Shown: positions 52,726-62,144 of the stretch, piece by piece
How the letters are laid out: each line of letters begins with the position of its first letter
How positions within the stretch are numbered: the stretch's first letter is position 1
Origin: Roseovarius mucosus
Lineage (GTDB): Bacteria; Pseudomonadota; Alphaproteobacteria; Rhodobacterales; Rhodobacteraceae
Direction: 5' to 3'
DNA: 64,000 nt
NCBI RefSeq assembly: GCF_002080415.1
Contig: NZ_CP020474.1
Coordinates: forward strand, 1,302,001 to 1,366,000
Translations under genes and position numbers: made by a program
Notes under the pieces: generated by a model
Database searches by the model: none
The model's input: the letters and a program-made list of their open reading frames with translations, nothing else
Told to the model about the DNA's origin: nothing

Positions 52726-54557
52726 GTGCGCCCGAACAGCCGTTCAATATCCGATAGCCGCAATTCCACATAGGTCGGCCGCCCGTGGTTGCACTGCCCC
52801 GACATCGGCGTGCGCTCCATCTCGCGCAAAAGGGCGTTCATCTCATCCGCGCTCATCCGGCGACCTGACCGGACCGAGCCATGACAGGCCACGCGGCTGA
52901 GGATCGCGTCGATCCGCAATTTCAACGTGCCGCTTGCGCCCTGATCCTGCAACTCGTCCAAGATATCGCGCAAAAGCGCCTTGGCGTTGACAGGCCCCAG
53001 AATGGCTGGGGTTTCGCGCACCGCAAGGCTGCCCGACCCAAACGGTTCGATCCCCAGCCCCATCCCGGCCAACTCTTCGGCATGGTCCATCAACAACGCG
53101 CAATCGGCTTCGGAAAGATCGACAATCTCAGGGATCAGCAGCGCTTGCGCCGCGATCCCGCTCTCGGCCATCTGGCGTTTCAGCCGCTCATACACCAGAC
53201 GCTCATGGGCGGCGTGCTGATCGACAATGACCATGCCGGTCTCGGTCTGGGCGATGATGTAATTCTCATGCACCTGCGCCCGCGCGGCCCCAAGCGGCAA
53301 CGCCGTGGCGGGCTGTTCCTCTACCTCCGGCTCTGGCGCGCTCTCAACCCGCGCGCTCCAATCCGCGCCCATATCGGCAAAACCGGCCGCTTGTGCCTGA
53401 TAGGCCAGGCTGCGTGCCTGCGGCGACGGGCGGTCCATCTGATAGATGCGCCCCGCCGGTTCCGCCCGAAACGCGCCCAAGGTGGCCCCCGCCACCGTGG
53501 TTGACGCCCGATGCCCCGCCTCCGCCAAGGCATGCCGCAGCCCCGATACGATCAGCCCCCGCGCCAGCCCCGGATCACGAAACCGCACCTCGGATTTCGC
53601 CGGATGCACGTTCACATCAACCAGCGTGGGATCACAGCCCAGCAACAGCGCCGCAGCCGGGTGCCGGTCCCGGCTGAGCACATCCTGATAGGCAGCACGC
53701 AGCGCGCCATAAAGCATCTTGTCCCGCACTGGGCGGCCATTGACAAAAAGATACTGCGCCACGGCTGATCCCCGCGCATAAGTGGGCAGCGCGGCATAGC
53801 CGGTCAGGCGCAGCCCCTCGCGCGTGGCATCAATCTTCAGCGCATTTTCGGCGAACTCCGCCCCCAGAACCCGCGCCAATCGCCCATGCAGCGCGTCAAA
53901 CAAATCGCCACTTTCAGGATCGGCACGAAACACGATCCGCCCTTCGCCCCCGCCAGACACATCGCGCAGGGTGAACCCCACAAACGGCTCCGCCATCGCC
54001 AACCGCTTGACCGTATCGGCAATCGCCTGCGCCTCTGCCCGGTCCGAGCGCATGAACTTAAGCCGCGCGGGCGTGGCGTAAAACAGATCACGCAGCGTCA
54101 CCACCGTGCCACTGTTCAACGCGGCGGGTTTGACTGCCCCCATCTGCCCACCGGCAACGGTCATCTCAGCCGCCTCTGCACCCGCACGCGACACAATCGT
54201 CAGCCGCCCGACCGCCCCCAAGGACGGCAACGCCTCGCCACGAAACCCAAAGGAATGAATATTCAAAAGGTCCGAGCCGTCGATCTTGGACGTGGCATGC
54301 CGCGCAAGCGCCAGTGGCAACTCATCCGGCGTCATGCCACAGCCATCATCGCTGACGCGGATCAGCGTCTTGCCCCCATCGGCATAGCTCACTTCAATCC
54401 GGGTGGCCCCGGCATCAAGCGCGTTTTCCACCAATTCCTTGACCGCCGAGGCAGGCCGCTCCACCACCTCTCCCGCCGCAATGCGATTGATCGCCCCCTC
54501 GTCCAACTGACGAATTTGGGGGCGGTCTGCGCGTATCTTGGGGTTGTGGCTGTTCAT
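52722..54557 (-). CDS. mutL: DNA mismatch repair protein MutL
   Basis: A 611-residue mismatch-repair ATPase. GHKL motifs are [31 protein letters not shown] and GFRGEAL. The C-terminal domain keeps the endonuclease motif [12 protein letters not shown], plus ACHGSVRSG and [11 protein letters not shown]. It should therefore nick DNA as in MutH-less bacteria. The start at 54557 gives the standard N-terminus; the frame upstream has no support. rmuC follows it with a four-base overlap. Confidence 0.96.
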   Translation of the reverse strand: MNSHNPKIRADRPQIRQLDEGAINRIAAGEVVERPASAVKELVENALDAGATRIEVSYADGGKTLIRVSDDGCGMTPDELPLALARHATSKIDGSDLLNIHSFGFRGEALPSLGAVGRLTIVSRAGAEAAEMTVAGGQMGAVKPAALNSGTVVTLRDLFYATPARLKFMRSDRAEAQAIADTVKRLAMAEPFVGFTLRDVSGGGEGRIVFRADPESGDLFDALHGRLARVLGAEFAENALKIDATREGLRLTGYAALPTYARGSAVAQYLFVNGRPVRDKMLYGALRAAYQDVLSRDRHPAAALLLGCDPTLVDVNVHPAKSEVRFRDPGLARGLIVSGLRHALAEAGHRASTTVAGATLGAFRAEPAGRIYQMDRPSPQARSLAYQAQAAGFADMGADWSARVESAPEPEVEEQPATALPLGAARAQVHENYIIAQTETGMVIVDQHAAHERLVYERLKRQMAESGIAAQALLIPEIVDLSEADCALLMDHAEELAGMGLGIEPFGSGSLAVRETPAILGPVNAKALLRDILDELQDQGASGTLKLRIDAILSRVACHGSVRSGRRMSADEMNALLREMERTPMSGQCNHGRPTYVELRLSDIERLFGRT

Positions 54558-54621
54558 ACCGCTAGACTTAGCACAGATCGCCACGATTCTGCCAGAGAGG
54601 GCATCAAACCCCGCACAGAAT

Positions 54622-54648
54622 AAAAAGCCCGGGCGCGAACGCCCGGGC
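54622..54648 (-). terminator. terminator of glnK-amtB
   Basis: On the minus strand a nine-base stem GCCCGGGCG / CGCCCGGGC (54648-54627) with a four-base loop is followed by TTTTTA. It lies 35 bases after the amtB stop and before mutL. Confidence 0.9.
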
Positions 54649-54682
54649 AAGCTCTCTCAAGATCTGTCAGGAAGGAGAAGGA

Positions 54683-56017
54683 TCAGCTCTTGGAGAATTC
54701 AGGATAGGCTTCCATGCCCATTTCCGCCATGTCGAGCCCGTTGATCTCGGTCTCTTGATCGACCCGCAGACCCATGGTGCCCTTGATGATCAGCCAGATC
54801 ACGATGCTGACGGTAAAGGTAAAGGCACCGTAGGCAAAGATCCCCAGAAGCTGCGTGCCGAGGCTGGCCTCGCCATAGAAGACCACGGCAAGCGTGCCCC
54901 AGATACCGGCGAGCAAGTGAACCGGGATGGCACCAACCACATCGTCGATCTTGAACTTGTCAAGCATGGGCACGGCCAAGACCACGATCACACCGCCAAC
55001 AGCCCCGATCCAAAGTGCGCCGAACAGGCTCGGTGCAAGCGGCTCTGCGGTGATCGACACCAGACCCGCCAATGCGCCGTTGAGAACCATGGTCAGGTCA
55101 GGCTTTTTGTAGAGCACTTGGGTCAGGATCAGCGCAGCAATCGAACCCGCAGCCGCCGCCATATTGGTATTGGCAAAGATCCGCGACACGTCCGAAACAT
55201 CGCCCACAGTGCCCATCGCCAATTGCGAACCACCGTTAAAGCCGAACCAACCCAGCCACAGGATGAATGTGCCCAAAGTGGCAAGCGCAAGGTTCGAACC
55301 CGGCATCGGCGTGACCTTGCCATCTTTGCCATATTTGCCAAGACGCGGCCCAAGGATGATCGCCCCCGCCAGAGCAGCCCAGCCACCCACGGAATGCACA
55401 ACGGTCGAGCCAGCAAAGTCAGAGAACCCAGCCTCAGACAACCAGCCGCCGCCCCACTGCCAGGACCCGGAAATCGGATACATGAACCCGGTCAGCACGA
55501 TGACAAACACAAGGAAAGGCCAAAGCTTGATCCGCTCCGCCAGTGCGCCCGACACGATCGACGCTGTGGCGGCGACAAACACCAGTTGGAAGAAGAAGTC
55601 AGAACCGATCGAGGCATAATCAAGCGCCGCATCCGCCGCCGCAACCCCTACCGGGTCCAGCTCGGTCATGGCAAAGAACGGCCCGACCCAACCGGCCACC
55701 AGCCAGCCATCGCCGGGATACATCAGGTTAAAGCCGACCAGCCAATACATGATCGTTGCAAAGGAATAGAGGACGATGTTCTTGGTCATCTGCATCGTGA
55801 CGTTCTTGGACCGCACCAGCCCGCCTTCGAGCATGGCAAAACCCGCCGCCATGAAGAACACCAAAAAGCCCGCCATGCAGAACAGCAGCGTCGTCATGAT
55901 ATAGGGGCCGATTTCATCAAAGCTGGGCACGGCCTCAGCCGCCGCCTCTTGGGTCAGCCCCATCTGCGGCAGCGCAATCAGCGTTGCGGCAAGGCCGAGT
56001 TTTAGCATGGAATTCAT
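54683..56017 (-). CDS. amtB: ammonium transporter
   Basis: A 444-residue Amt-family channel with an N-terminal signal-like helix and eleven further helices. Signatures include the pore-lining region VVHSVGGWAALAGAIILGPR, with the first conserved His, and IPVHLLAGIWGTLA with the second. It conducts ammonium into the cell and is closed by GlnK. It is 25 bases after glnK on the same strand. ATG 56017 is chosen; an ATG nine bases later is possible. Confidence 0.95.
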   Translation of the reverse strand: MNSMLKLGLAATLIALPQMGLTQEAAAEAVPSFDEIGPYIMTTLLFCMAGFLVFFMAAGFAMLEGGLVRSKNVTMQMTKNIVLYSFATIMYWLVGFNLMYPGDGWLVAGWVGPFFAMTELDPVGVAAADAALDYASIGSDFFFQLVFVAATASIVSGALAERIKLWPFLVFVIVLTGFMYPISGSWQWGGGWLSEAGFSDFAGSTVVHSVGGWAALAGAIILGPRLGKYGKDGKVTPMPGSNLALATLGTFILWLGWFGFNGGSQLAMGTVGDVSDVSRIFANTNMAAAAGSIAALILTQVLYKKPDLTMVLNGALAGLVSITAEPLAPSLFGALWIGAVGGVIVVLAVPMLDKFKIDDVVGAIPVHLLAGIWGTLAVVFYGEASLGTQLLGIFAYGAFTFTVSIVIWLIIKGTMGLRVDQETEINGLDMAEMGMEAYPEFSKS

Positions 56018-56042
56018 TGTGTTTATCCTTTCCCCTGCGCGC

Positions 56043-56381
56043 TCAAAGCGCGTCATCGTTGGTTTCGCCGGTGCGCACGCGCACGGCTTGCTGGATGTCG
56101 AGCACGAAGATCTTGCCGTCACCGATCTTTCCGGTGCGGGCGGTCTTGGTGATGGTCTCGACCACCTGATCGGCCATCGCGGCAGAAACCGCGATTTCCA
56201 GCTTGATCTTGGGCACGAAATTCACGGCGTATTCCGCACCGCGATAGATTTCCGTGTGGCCGGATTGCGAGCCAAAGCCCTTGATCTCTGTCACCATCAT
56301 GCCGCGTACGCCGATGTCGGTCAGCGCCTCGCGGACCTCTTCCAGCTTAAACGGCTTTATCGTTGCAATGATGAGTTTCAC
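56043..56381 (-). CDS. glnK: nitrogen regulatory PII protein GlnK
   Basis: A 112-residue PII signal protein. Tyr51 in the T-loop (YRGAEYAVNF) is the uridylylation site, and the C-terminal KIGDGKIFVLD is intact. It binds AmtB when nitrogen is plentiful. It starts at GTG 56381, with AAAGGGG upstream and no in-frame ATG nearby. The glnK-amtB pair is standard. Confidence 0.96.
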   Translation of the reverse strand: MKLIIATIKPFKLEEVREALTDIGVRGMMVTEIKGFGSQSGHTEIYRGAEYAVNFVPKIKLEIAVSAAMADQVVETITKTARTGKIGDGKIFVLDIQQAVRVRTGETNDDAL

Positions 56382-56636
56382 GTCTGCCCCTTTCGGTTTG
56401 CGGTGTCTCAGCGCGTTGTTTGCACATGCAGAAAAGGCGCAGATGGCAGAGTCTGGAAGGGTCAAGGCAGGAATCCGCCGCCTAAATTCACCCCATATGC
56501 TTAAAATTTGTGCTGAAATATTAATTTGCGTATTTTTTACGCACATCGGAAATCACGATCCGCGCGCGCGGGGTCTCTACTTTTGCGATCCCGCATTATA
56601 AACTGTCCCAAACACACAAGGCCGAGCAGGGCAGTA
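56382..56636. promoter_or_regulatory. divergent control region of glnK and the PBP gene
   Basis: This 255-base region is clearly A/T-rich between 56500 and 56600. It holds the hairpin TGCGTA-TTTTT-TACGCA (56527-56543) and a TATAAA at 56597-56602 that may be the -10 of the plus-strand gene. No convincing sigma-54 or NtrC site for glnK was found. Confidence 0.4.
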
Positions 56637-58787
56637 ATGAGCACGACAGGACCGAAAAAACCGCCTCTGGCGGCCCCCAAGCGCAGCGCCAAGGCGCCGT
56701 CCAAACCAAAACCCGCGCGCAAGGCCAAAAGCACGCCGCGTCGCGCCCGTGCGCGCTCCAATAACGTGGTCGTGCGGTTGGTCGGCGGGCTGCTGCGCTG
56801 GATATTCGGCGTGCTCTGGTGGATTACCTGGCGGGTAACGGCCGTGGTCACTGTGGTCGTGGGCGTGATGGTGGCCATCACCTACACCAGCCTACCCGAA
56901 TTCCAGACCCTGATGGATGGCCGCGCCAAGGGCTCTGTCACCCTGCTGGATCACGACGGAGAGGTCTTTGCCTGGCGCGGCGATCAGTTTGGTGGCATCG
57001 TCACCGCCGAAACCGTCAGCCCGCATCTCAAGAATGCCGTGATCGCCACCGAGGACCGCCGATTTTATCTGCATCCCGGCGTTGACCCCATCGGTATTGC
57101 CAGCGCCATCCGCATCAACCTGAACGAGGGGCGCGGCCCGTTGCAGGGCAACGGCGGCTCGACCATCACGCAGCAGACCGCGAAACTGCTCTGCTTTGGC
57201 AATGCCTATAATGCCAGCGAATGGAAGAGTGAGGCCGAATACATCGCCGACTGTCGCCGCTCCTCTCTCTCGCGCAAAGCCCGCGAGGCAGTCTACGCCC
57301 TGGCGATGGAGGTAAAATACACCAAGAATCAGATCCTCTCGGTCTATCTCAACCGCGCCTATCTGGGCGGCGGGGCCTATGGGGCCGAGGCCGCAGCCCA
57401 ACGCTATTTCGGCAAGTCCGCCGCCACGCTCAACCCCGCCGAGGGCGCGATGATTGCAGGGCTTTTGACAGCACCCTCGACCCTCGCACCGACCGCAAAT
57501 CTCGAACGCTCGCGCAACCGTGCCTCGGTCGTGGTGGGCCTGATGCGCCGTCAAGGCTATCTTAGCGATCAAGAGGCGGCCTTGGCCCTCGCCAACCCTG
57601 CCGAACTCTCCGAGGCCGCCGAACGGCAGGCAGGCGGCTATTTCGCCGATTGGGTCATGGCGTCGGGGCCCGAGTTTTTCACCCGCGACACCACCGAAGA
57701 CGTGATCATCCGCACCACCTTGGATCAACGCGTGCAAACCGCTGCCGAAGAGGCGCTGACCTATATCTTTGACGAAAAAGTGCGCGAAGGTTCCAAGGCG
57801 CAGGCCGCGATTGTCGTCATGTCCGCCGATGGTGCGGTGCGTGGCATGGTGGGCGGGCGCAAAACCAAGGTGGTGGGTGCCTTCAACCGCGCCACACAGG
57901 CCAAACGCCAGACCGGATCAGCCTTCAAGCCCTTCGTCTACGCCACGGCCGTGGAACTTGGCTACAGCTACGATTCAGTTGTCGTGGACGAACCCTACTG
58001 CCTCAATATCCCCGGCTCTGGCCGCTGGTGCCCGGAAAACTACACCCGCGACTACAAAGGTCGCGTGTCGCTGACCGAGGCGCTCGCGCAATCCCTCAAC
58101 ATCCCGGCGGTCAAAATCTCCGAGAGTGTCGGGCGTGACCTCGTGCGCAAAGTGGCCAGCGATTTTGGCATCGACAGCGATTTGGCCGCAGGCCCGGCCT
58201 TGGCGCTTGGGGCCTCTGAAAGCACGCTTCTGGAAATGACAGGCGCTTATGCGGGCATTCTCAACGGCGGCTCCTCTGTCACGCCCTATGGCCTAGTCGA
58301 ACTGAAGCTCTTGGGCGAGAACGAGCCCTTGATGGGCACCGGCGGTGGCATCGGCGAGCGCGTCATTCAGGAAAGTGCCGCGCAGGAACTCATCTACATG
58401 ATGACCAAGGTGATCGAAGGTGGCACCGGCGGTCGCGCCCGCCTGCCGGGCCGCGAGGCTGCTGGCAAAACCGGCACCACACAGGCCGCCCGCGATGCTT
58501 GGTTTTTGGGTTTTACCGCCGATTATGTGGCCGGGGTCTGGATGGGCTATGATGACAACACCCCGCTCAGCGGCGTCACCGGTGGCGGTCTTCCGGCTGA
58601 AATCTGGCAGGAAACCATGATGCGCGTGCATGAGGGCATTGATCCCAAACCCCTGCCGATGCTGCGCCCACAACCCCGCCCCGCCCCGGCACCCGCGCCA
58701 GCCCCGCAGGACCAGCAACGCCGCGCGCCGGTGGCCAGCGACAATCCGATCGAAAACATCCTGCGCAGCATCTTTGGCGGCAACTGA
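56637..58787 (+). CDS. class A penicillin-binding protein (PBP1a-like)
   Basis: A 716-residue cell-wall synthase. A Lys/Arg-rich cytoplasmic tail (1-45) is followed by one membrane helix (about 60-84), a glycosyltransferase-51 domain with Glu139 (ATEDRRFY) and a transpeptidase domain. The latter has the active site SAFK (Ser428-Lys431), the SLN motif and GKTGTTQ. Between the TITQQTAK motif and LSRKAREA there is a 20-30 residue insertion with Cys186 and Cys206, unusual for the family. The Pro-rich C-terminus is disordered. Confidence 0.93.
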   Translation: MSTTGPKKPPLAAPKRSAKAPSKPKPARKAKSTPRRARARSNNVVVRLVGGLLRWIFGVLWWITWRVTAVVTVVVGVMVAITYTSLPEFQTLMDGRAKGSVTLLDHDGEVFAWRGDQFGGIVTAETVSPHLKNAVIATEDRRFYLHPGVDPIGIASAIRINLNEGRGPLQGNGGSTITQQTAKLLCFGNAYNASEWKSEAEYIADCRRSSLSRKAREAVYALAMEVKYTKNQILSVYLNRAYLGGGAYGAEAAAQRYFGKSAATLNPAEGAMIAGLLTAPSTLAPTANLERSRNRASVVVGLMRRQGYLSDQEAALALANPAELSEAAERQAGGYFADWVMASGPEFFTRDTTEDVIIRTTLDQRVQTAAEEALTYIFDEKVREGSKAQAAIVVMSADGAVRGMVGGRKTKVVGAFNRATQAKRQTGSAFKPFVYATAVELGYSYDSVVVDEPYCLNIPGSGRWCPENYTRDYKGRVSLTEALAQSLNIPAVKISESVGRDLVRKVASDFGIDSDLAAGPALALGASESTLLEMTGAYAGILNGGSSVTPYGLVELKLLGENEPLMGTGGGIGERVIQESAAQELIYMMTKVIEGGTGGRARLPGREAAGKTGTTQAARDAWFLGFTADYVAGVWMGYDDNTPLSGVTGGGLPAEIWQETMMRVHEGIDPKPLPMLRPQPRPAPAPAPAPQDQQRRAPVASDNPIENILRSIFGGN

Positions 58788-58788
58788 A

Positions 58789-58813
58789 AACGGCGCCCAA
58801 ACAGGGCGCCGTT
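58789..58813. terminator. bidirectional terminator between the PBP gene and mlaC
   Basis: AACGGCGCCC and GGGCGCCGTT form a perfect ten-base stem with a five-base loop. On the minus strand it is followed by TTTTCAG, so it most clearly terminates mlaA-mlaC; it sits directly after the PBP stop. Confidence 0.75.
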
Positions 58814-58839
58814 CACGACGAACCAAAATGTAAAACGCC

Positions 58840-59445
58840 TCAGCCCGCTTGCTTGAGATCCGCAATCAGCGCGTTCACATCGCCATTGCGGCGATCCAGC
58901 ATCGCGCCAATCTCGGTGCGCTCGCTCAGCCGCAGGCTGATGCCCTCGATGATCATATCGAAAAACAGATCCTTGCCCGAGCGGTCTGACACAAGGAAAC
59001 TCACCTCGAACGGCGATTGCCCGCGAAGATAGGCCGTGGATTTCACCTCGTGCCACGATTTCACCGGCTTGACCGAGTTCACCTCGATGCGCCCCCCCGC
59101 GAATTCATTGAACCGCTTGCCATATTTCCGCGCGATATAGCCCCGGAACGCTTCGGTAAAGGCACGCATCTGCGCCGATGATACCCGGTTGGCATCCGCC
59201 CCAAGGGTAGACCGCGCAATGATATTCACATCGGCATAGGTGCTGAAAATACGCTCGAAATCCGCGATCATGCCCGATATCGGCTTGCCCGATGCGATGA
59301 CGCGGTTGATGTTCACCACAACCTCATCCACCAGCGACCGCGCGCGCGCATCATCGAGCGCCCACCCGGTGCGGGGCAGGGCAGCCAACGCGGTCACGGC
59401 AAAACCCGAGGTCATGAAATGGCGGCGGTTGATGTCACTCAGCAT
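58840..59445 (-). CDS. mlaC: MlaC-family phospholipid-binding protein
   Basis: A 201-residue periplasmic protein with a twin-arginine-type signal (RRHFMT at residues 7-12, hydrophobic to about 29) and the MlaC/Tgt2 domain. Segments such as FTEAFRGYIARKYGKRF and FDMIIEGISL are typical. MlaC carries phospholipid between outer-membrane MlaA and inner-membrane MlaFEDB. GGAGG precedes ATG 59445. It overlaps the end of mlaA by 11 bases. mlaFED are not in this window. Confidence 0.86.
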   Translation of the reverse strand: MLSDINRRHFMTSGFAVTALAALPRTGWALDDARARSLVDEVVVNINRVIASGKPISGMIADFERIFSTYADVNIIARSTLGADANRVSSAQMRAFTEAFRGYIARKYGKRFNEFAGGRIEVNSVKPVKSWHEVKSTAYLRGQSPFEVSFLVSDRSGKDLFFDMIIEGISLRLSERTEIGAMLDRRNGDVNALIADLKQAG

Positions 59446-60250
59446 AGGGATCCTCCAAAGGTGTGGACGGCTCAAGACTACCGTAAGGGTCGTCATAGAC
59501 ACTATCAGCCGTGCCGCCCAGTTTGAAGCGTCGGTTTTGCAGGAAGATCGAGCGCGACTGCGCATAGCTGTCGGCACTCTCGTAAAGAATGGCGTCAATC
59601 GTCTCGCTGAACTTCTCGCGCTTGGATAGGCCAGCGGCCACACCCGCCCCGGTTCCAACCAGATTAGCCGGCGATTCAAGTATGTAACTCAAGGGGTTGG
59701 TGAAAAGATCAACCGCAATGCCCCAGGTATCCCGCTCTGTCGAAGGGCCCAAGACCGGCAGTTCTACATAGGCCCCTTCCCGCGCGCCCCAAACGTGCAA
59801 AGTTTCGCCGAAGTCGGTATTGGTGCCCGCGGCCATACCCATTTCGCTGGCCGGATCGAACAGACCGCCAAGGCCAAAGGTGGTGTTTACAACCAGACGC
59901 GCGGTGTCCTGAAACGCCCCACGCATATTCAGCTGCAAGACATTGTTCACGATATCACTCGGCAGCGATAGGTTGGTCGAGAACCGCCCGATGACCGTCT
60001 CGATATCGTCGGGAATGGCCGCACTATATCCCTTGGCCACCGGCCGCACGAGCGAACGGTCAAACCCTCGGTTGAACTCATGCACACCACGGTTTTGCGA
60101 CTCATACGGGTCGAAAACATCGCGCGTGGCCTCTGACGGATCAGGGCGCGCGCAGGCGCTTAGCGCGACGACACCTGTAAGGGCGATCACCCGCAACGCG
60201 GAACCGGACGAGATATGGAAAGATGGCAACTGCAATGGTTTATCCGTCAT
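59435..60250 (-). CDS. mlaA: MlaA/VacJ outer-membrane lipoprotein
   Basis: A 271-residue lipoprotein with lipobox LSAC (Cys33) and the VacJ domain: FDPYESQNRGVHEFNRGFD, GGLFDPASEMG and PFLGPS-like PVLGPSTERD. MlaA removes misplaced phospholipids from the outer leaflet of the outer membrane. mlaC is coupled downstream. It is divergent from the type I secretion genes. Confidence 0.93.
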   Translation of the reverse strand: MTDKPLQLPSFHISSGSALRVIALTGVVALSACARPDPSEATRDVFDPYESQNRGVHEFNRGFDRSLVRPVAKGYSAAIPDDIETVIGRFSTNLSLPSDIVNNVLQLNMRGAFQDTARLVVNTTFGLGGLFDPASEMGMAAGTNTDFGETLHVWGAREGAYVELPVLGPSTERDTWGIAVDLFTNPLSYILESPANLVGTGAGVAAGLSKREKFSETIDAILYESADSYAQSRSIFLQNRRFKLGGTADSVYDDPYGSLEPSTPLEDPYAE

Positions 60251-60340
60251 TAAACGAGTCTCTGCCTTACATAAACTATAGCCCGAACAAACCCATCATC
60301 CTACGCCCCATGTTCACAATGCTGTGGCAGAATGGTGACA

Positions 60341-60355
60341 TTCCCTGTAAGGGAA
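60341..60355. promoter_or_regulatory. perfect palindrome in the mlaA / secretion-gene divergent region
   Basis: TTCCCTGTAAGGGAA is a six-base perfect inverted repeat around GTA, 79 bases before the exporter ATG and 91 bases before mlaA. It looks like a dimeric regulator site. The regulator cannot be named. The rest of the 169-base gap shows no clear promoter. Confidence 0.45.
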
Positions 60356-60419
60356 GACAGGATTGCTTTGGATCACTTAAAGACTTGAACACTAAAGACG
60401 GAATACAGATTTGGACAAG

Positions 60420-62144
60420 ATGAAACTGGAAGCGGGCCGCCAAGAATTGCGCGCGGCCCGACGCGAAAGCCGTAGTCTCTACTGGTTTGTTGGCATCTTC
60501 AGCTTTTTCGCCAATCTTCTGATGTTGACCGGCCCAATCTACATGTTGCAGGTCTATGACCGCGTCCTCAGCAGCCGCTCGGTGGAAACCCTGATCGCAC
60601 TCTCGGTGCTGGTTTTATTTCTCTATACGATGATGGGCCTGCTCGATTATGCCCGTGGCCGCATCATGGGGCGGGTCGGCGCGCGCTTTCAGGCGCGTCT
60701 GGACCGGCGGGTATTCGACGCGGTGATTCGCAAATCGGCCATCCAGCCCGATGCCAACACCGCCACCGGCCTGCGCGATCTGGAATCAATCCAGCGGCTG
60801 ATGACATCGCCCGTGCTTCTGGCGATTTTCGACATGCCATGGGCCCCGTTCTTTCTGGCCGCGATCTGGGTGTTTCACCCTTGGCTTGGCATTCTCGCTC
60901 TTGCCGGGGGGGCGCTTTTGGTTGTTGTCACCCTGATCAATCAGGTCGTGACCCGCAAACCCACCGGACAGGCCAATAACGCAAGCGTTCAGGCCGAATC
61001 AATTTCCGAACAATTACGCAACGAATCCGAGATGATTCAGGCCATGGGCATGCGCGACGCGGCCTTTGATCGCTGGCAAGCCGCGCGTGGCCGCGCCCTC
61101 TCGACCGCGATCGAGGCCGCTGATCTGGGCGGCACCTTCACCACCTCCACCAAGGCGCTGCGCCTTCTTCTTCAATCGGCGATGCTGGGTCTGGGCGCGT
61201 GGCTCGTGCTGCGCGGAGAGCTGACGCCCGGTGCCATGATCGCAGGCTCGATTCTTATGGGCCGCGCGCTTGCCCCCATCGAGCAGGCCATCGGCCAATG
61301 GGCGCTGGTGCAACGCGCCGCCAAAGGCTGGGAAAGCCTAGCGGAACTCCTCGGCTCTGTTCCCCCTGAACAACCGCGCACGCCCCTGCCCCGCCCCAAG
61401 GCGCGGCTGGAAGTGAGCCAACTTACCATGGTCCCGCCGGGTGAAAGCCAGGCCGTGCTCAAAACACTCAGTTTCAAGATCGAACCGGGTCAGGCCGTGG
61501 GCGTGATCGGCCCCTCCGGGGCGGGCAAATCCACCCTCGCCCGCGCCATCACCGGCGTCTGGCGGCCTGCGGGCGGCAAGATCCGCCTCGATGGCGCAAC
61601 CCTCGACCAATACGCCCCCAATGTGCTGGGTGAGTTGATCGGCTATCTGCCACAGCGCGTGCAGCTCTTTGACGGCACCATCGCCGACAACATCGCCCGC
61701 TTGGCCGCCCAGCCGGACCCCGCCAAGATCGTCGCCGCCGCGCGCAAGGCCGACGCCCATGAGATGATCCTAAAACTGCCCAACGGCTATGACACCCGCG
61801 TAAGCACCAGCGGCGGGCGGCTCTCGGGCGGGCAGATGCAGCGCATCGGCCTTGCCCGCGCCATGTATGGCGATCCCATGATCCTCGTGCTGGATGAACC
61901 CAATTCCAATCTCGATAATGAAGGCAGCGAAGCGGTCAATCTCGCCATCCGCAGCTTCAAGGCCGAAGGCAAGGCCGTGATCGTGGTTGCCCACCGTCCC
62001 GCCGCGATCAAGGAATGCGATATGCTGCTGATGCTTGAGGCCGGCGTTATGCGCGCCTTTGGCCCGCGTGAAAAAGTGCTCAAGGATGTGCTCCAGAACC
62101 ATCAACAAGTCACCGAGTCCACTGGCCCCGGAGGTGTGCGATGA
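60420..62144 (+). CDS. type I secretion ABC transporter (PrtD-like)
   Basis: A 574-residue half-transporter with about six membrane helices in residues 25-300 and a C-terminal ABC domain (Walker A GPSGAGKST, signature LSGGQMQRIG, Walker B VLVLDEPNSNLD). The layout matches PrtD/HasD-type exporters that secrete RTX proteases and similar proteins without a peptidase domain. ATG 60420 is preferred over a TTG three codons earlier. Its stop overlaps the adaptor gene (ATGA). Confidence 0.92.
   Translation: MKLEAGRQELRAARRESRSLYWFVGIFSFFANLLMLTGPIYMLQVYDRVLSSRSVETLIALSVLVLFLYTMMGLLDYARGRIMGRVGARFQARLDRRVFDAVIRKSAIQPDANTATGLRDLESIQRLMTSPVLLAIFDMPWAPFFLAAIWVFHPWLGILALAGGALLVVVTLINQVVTRKPTGQANNASVQAESISEQLRNESEMIQAMGMRDAAFDRWQAARGRALSTAIEAADLGGTFTTSTKALRLLLQSAMLGLGAWLVLRGELTPGAMIAGSILMGRALAPIEQAIGQWALVQRAAKGWESLAELLGSVPPEQPRTPLPRPKARLEVSQLTMVPPGESQAVLKTLSFKIEPGQAVGVIGPSGAGKSTLARAITGVWRPAGGKIRLDGATLDQYAPNVLGELIGYLPQRVQLFDGTIADNIARLAAQPDPAKIVAAARKADAHEMILKLPNGYDTRVSTSGGRLSGGQMQRIGLARAMYGDPMILVLDEPNSNLDNEGSEAVNLAIRSFKAEGKAVIVVAHRPAAIKECDMLLMLEAGVMRAFGPREKVLKDVLQNHQQVTESTGPGGVR

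Noticed and set aside
56527..56543. TGCGTA-T5-TACGCA as a terminator
   Set aside because: It lies in a divergent region upstream of both genes, not at a transcript end, so a regulatory or chance hairpin is more likely.
56382..56600. Sigma-54/NtrC promoter for glnK-amtB
   Set aside because: Expected from other bacteria, but no GG-N10-GC element with suitable flanks was found on the minus strand here.
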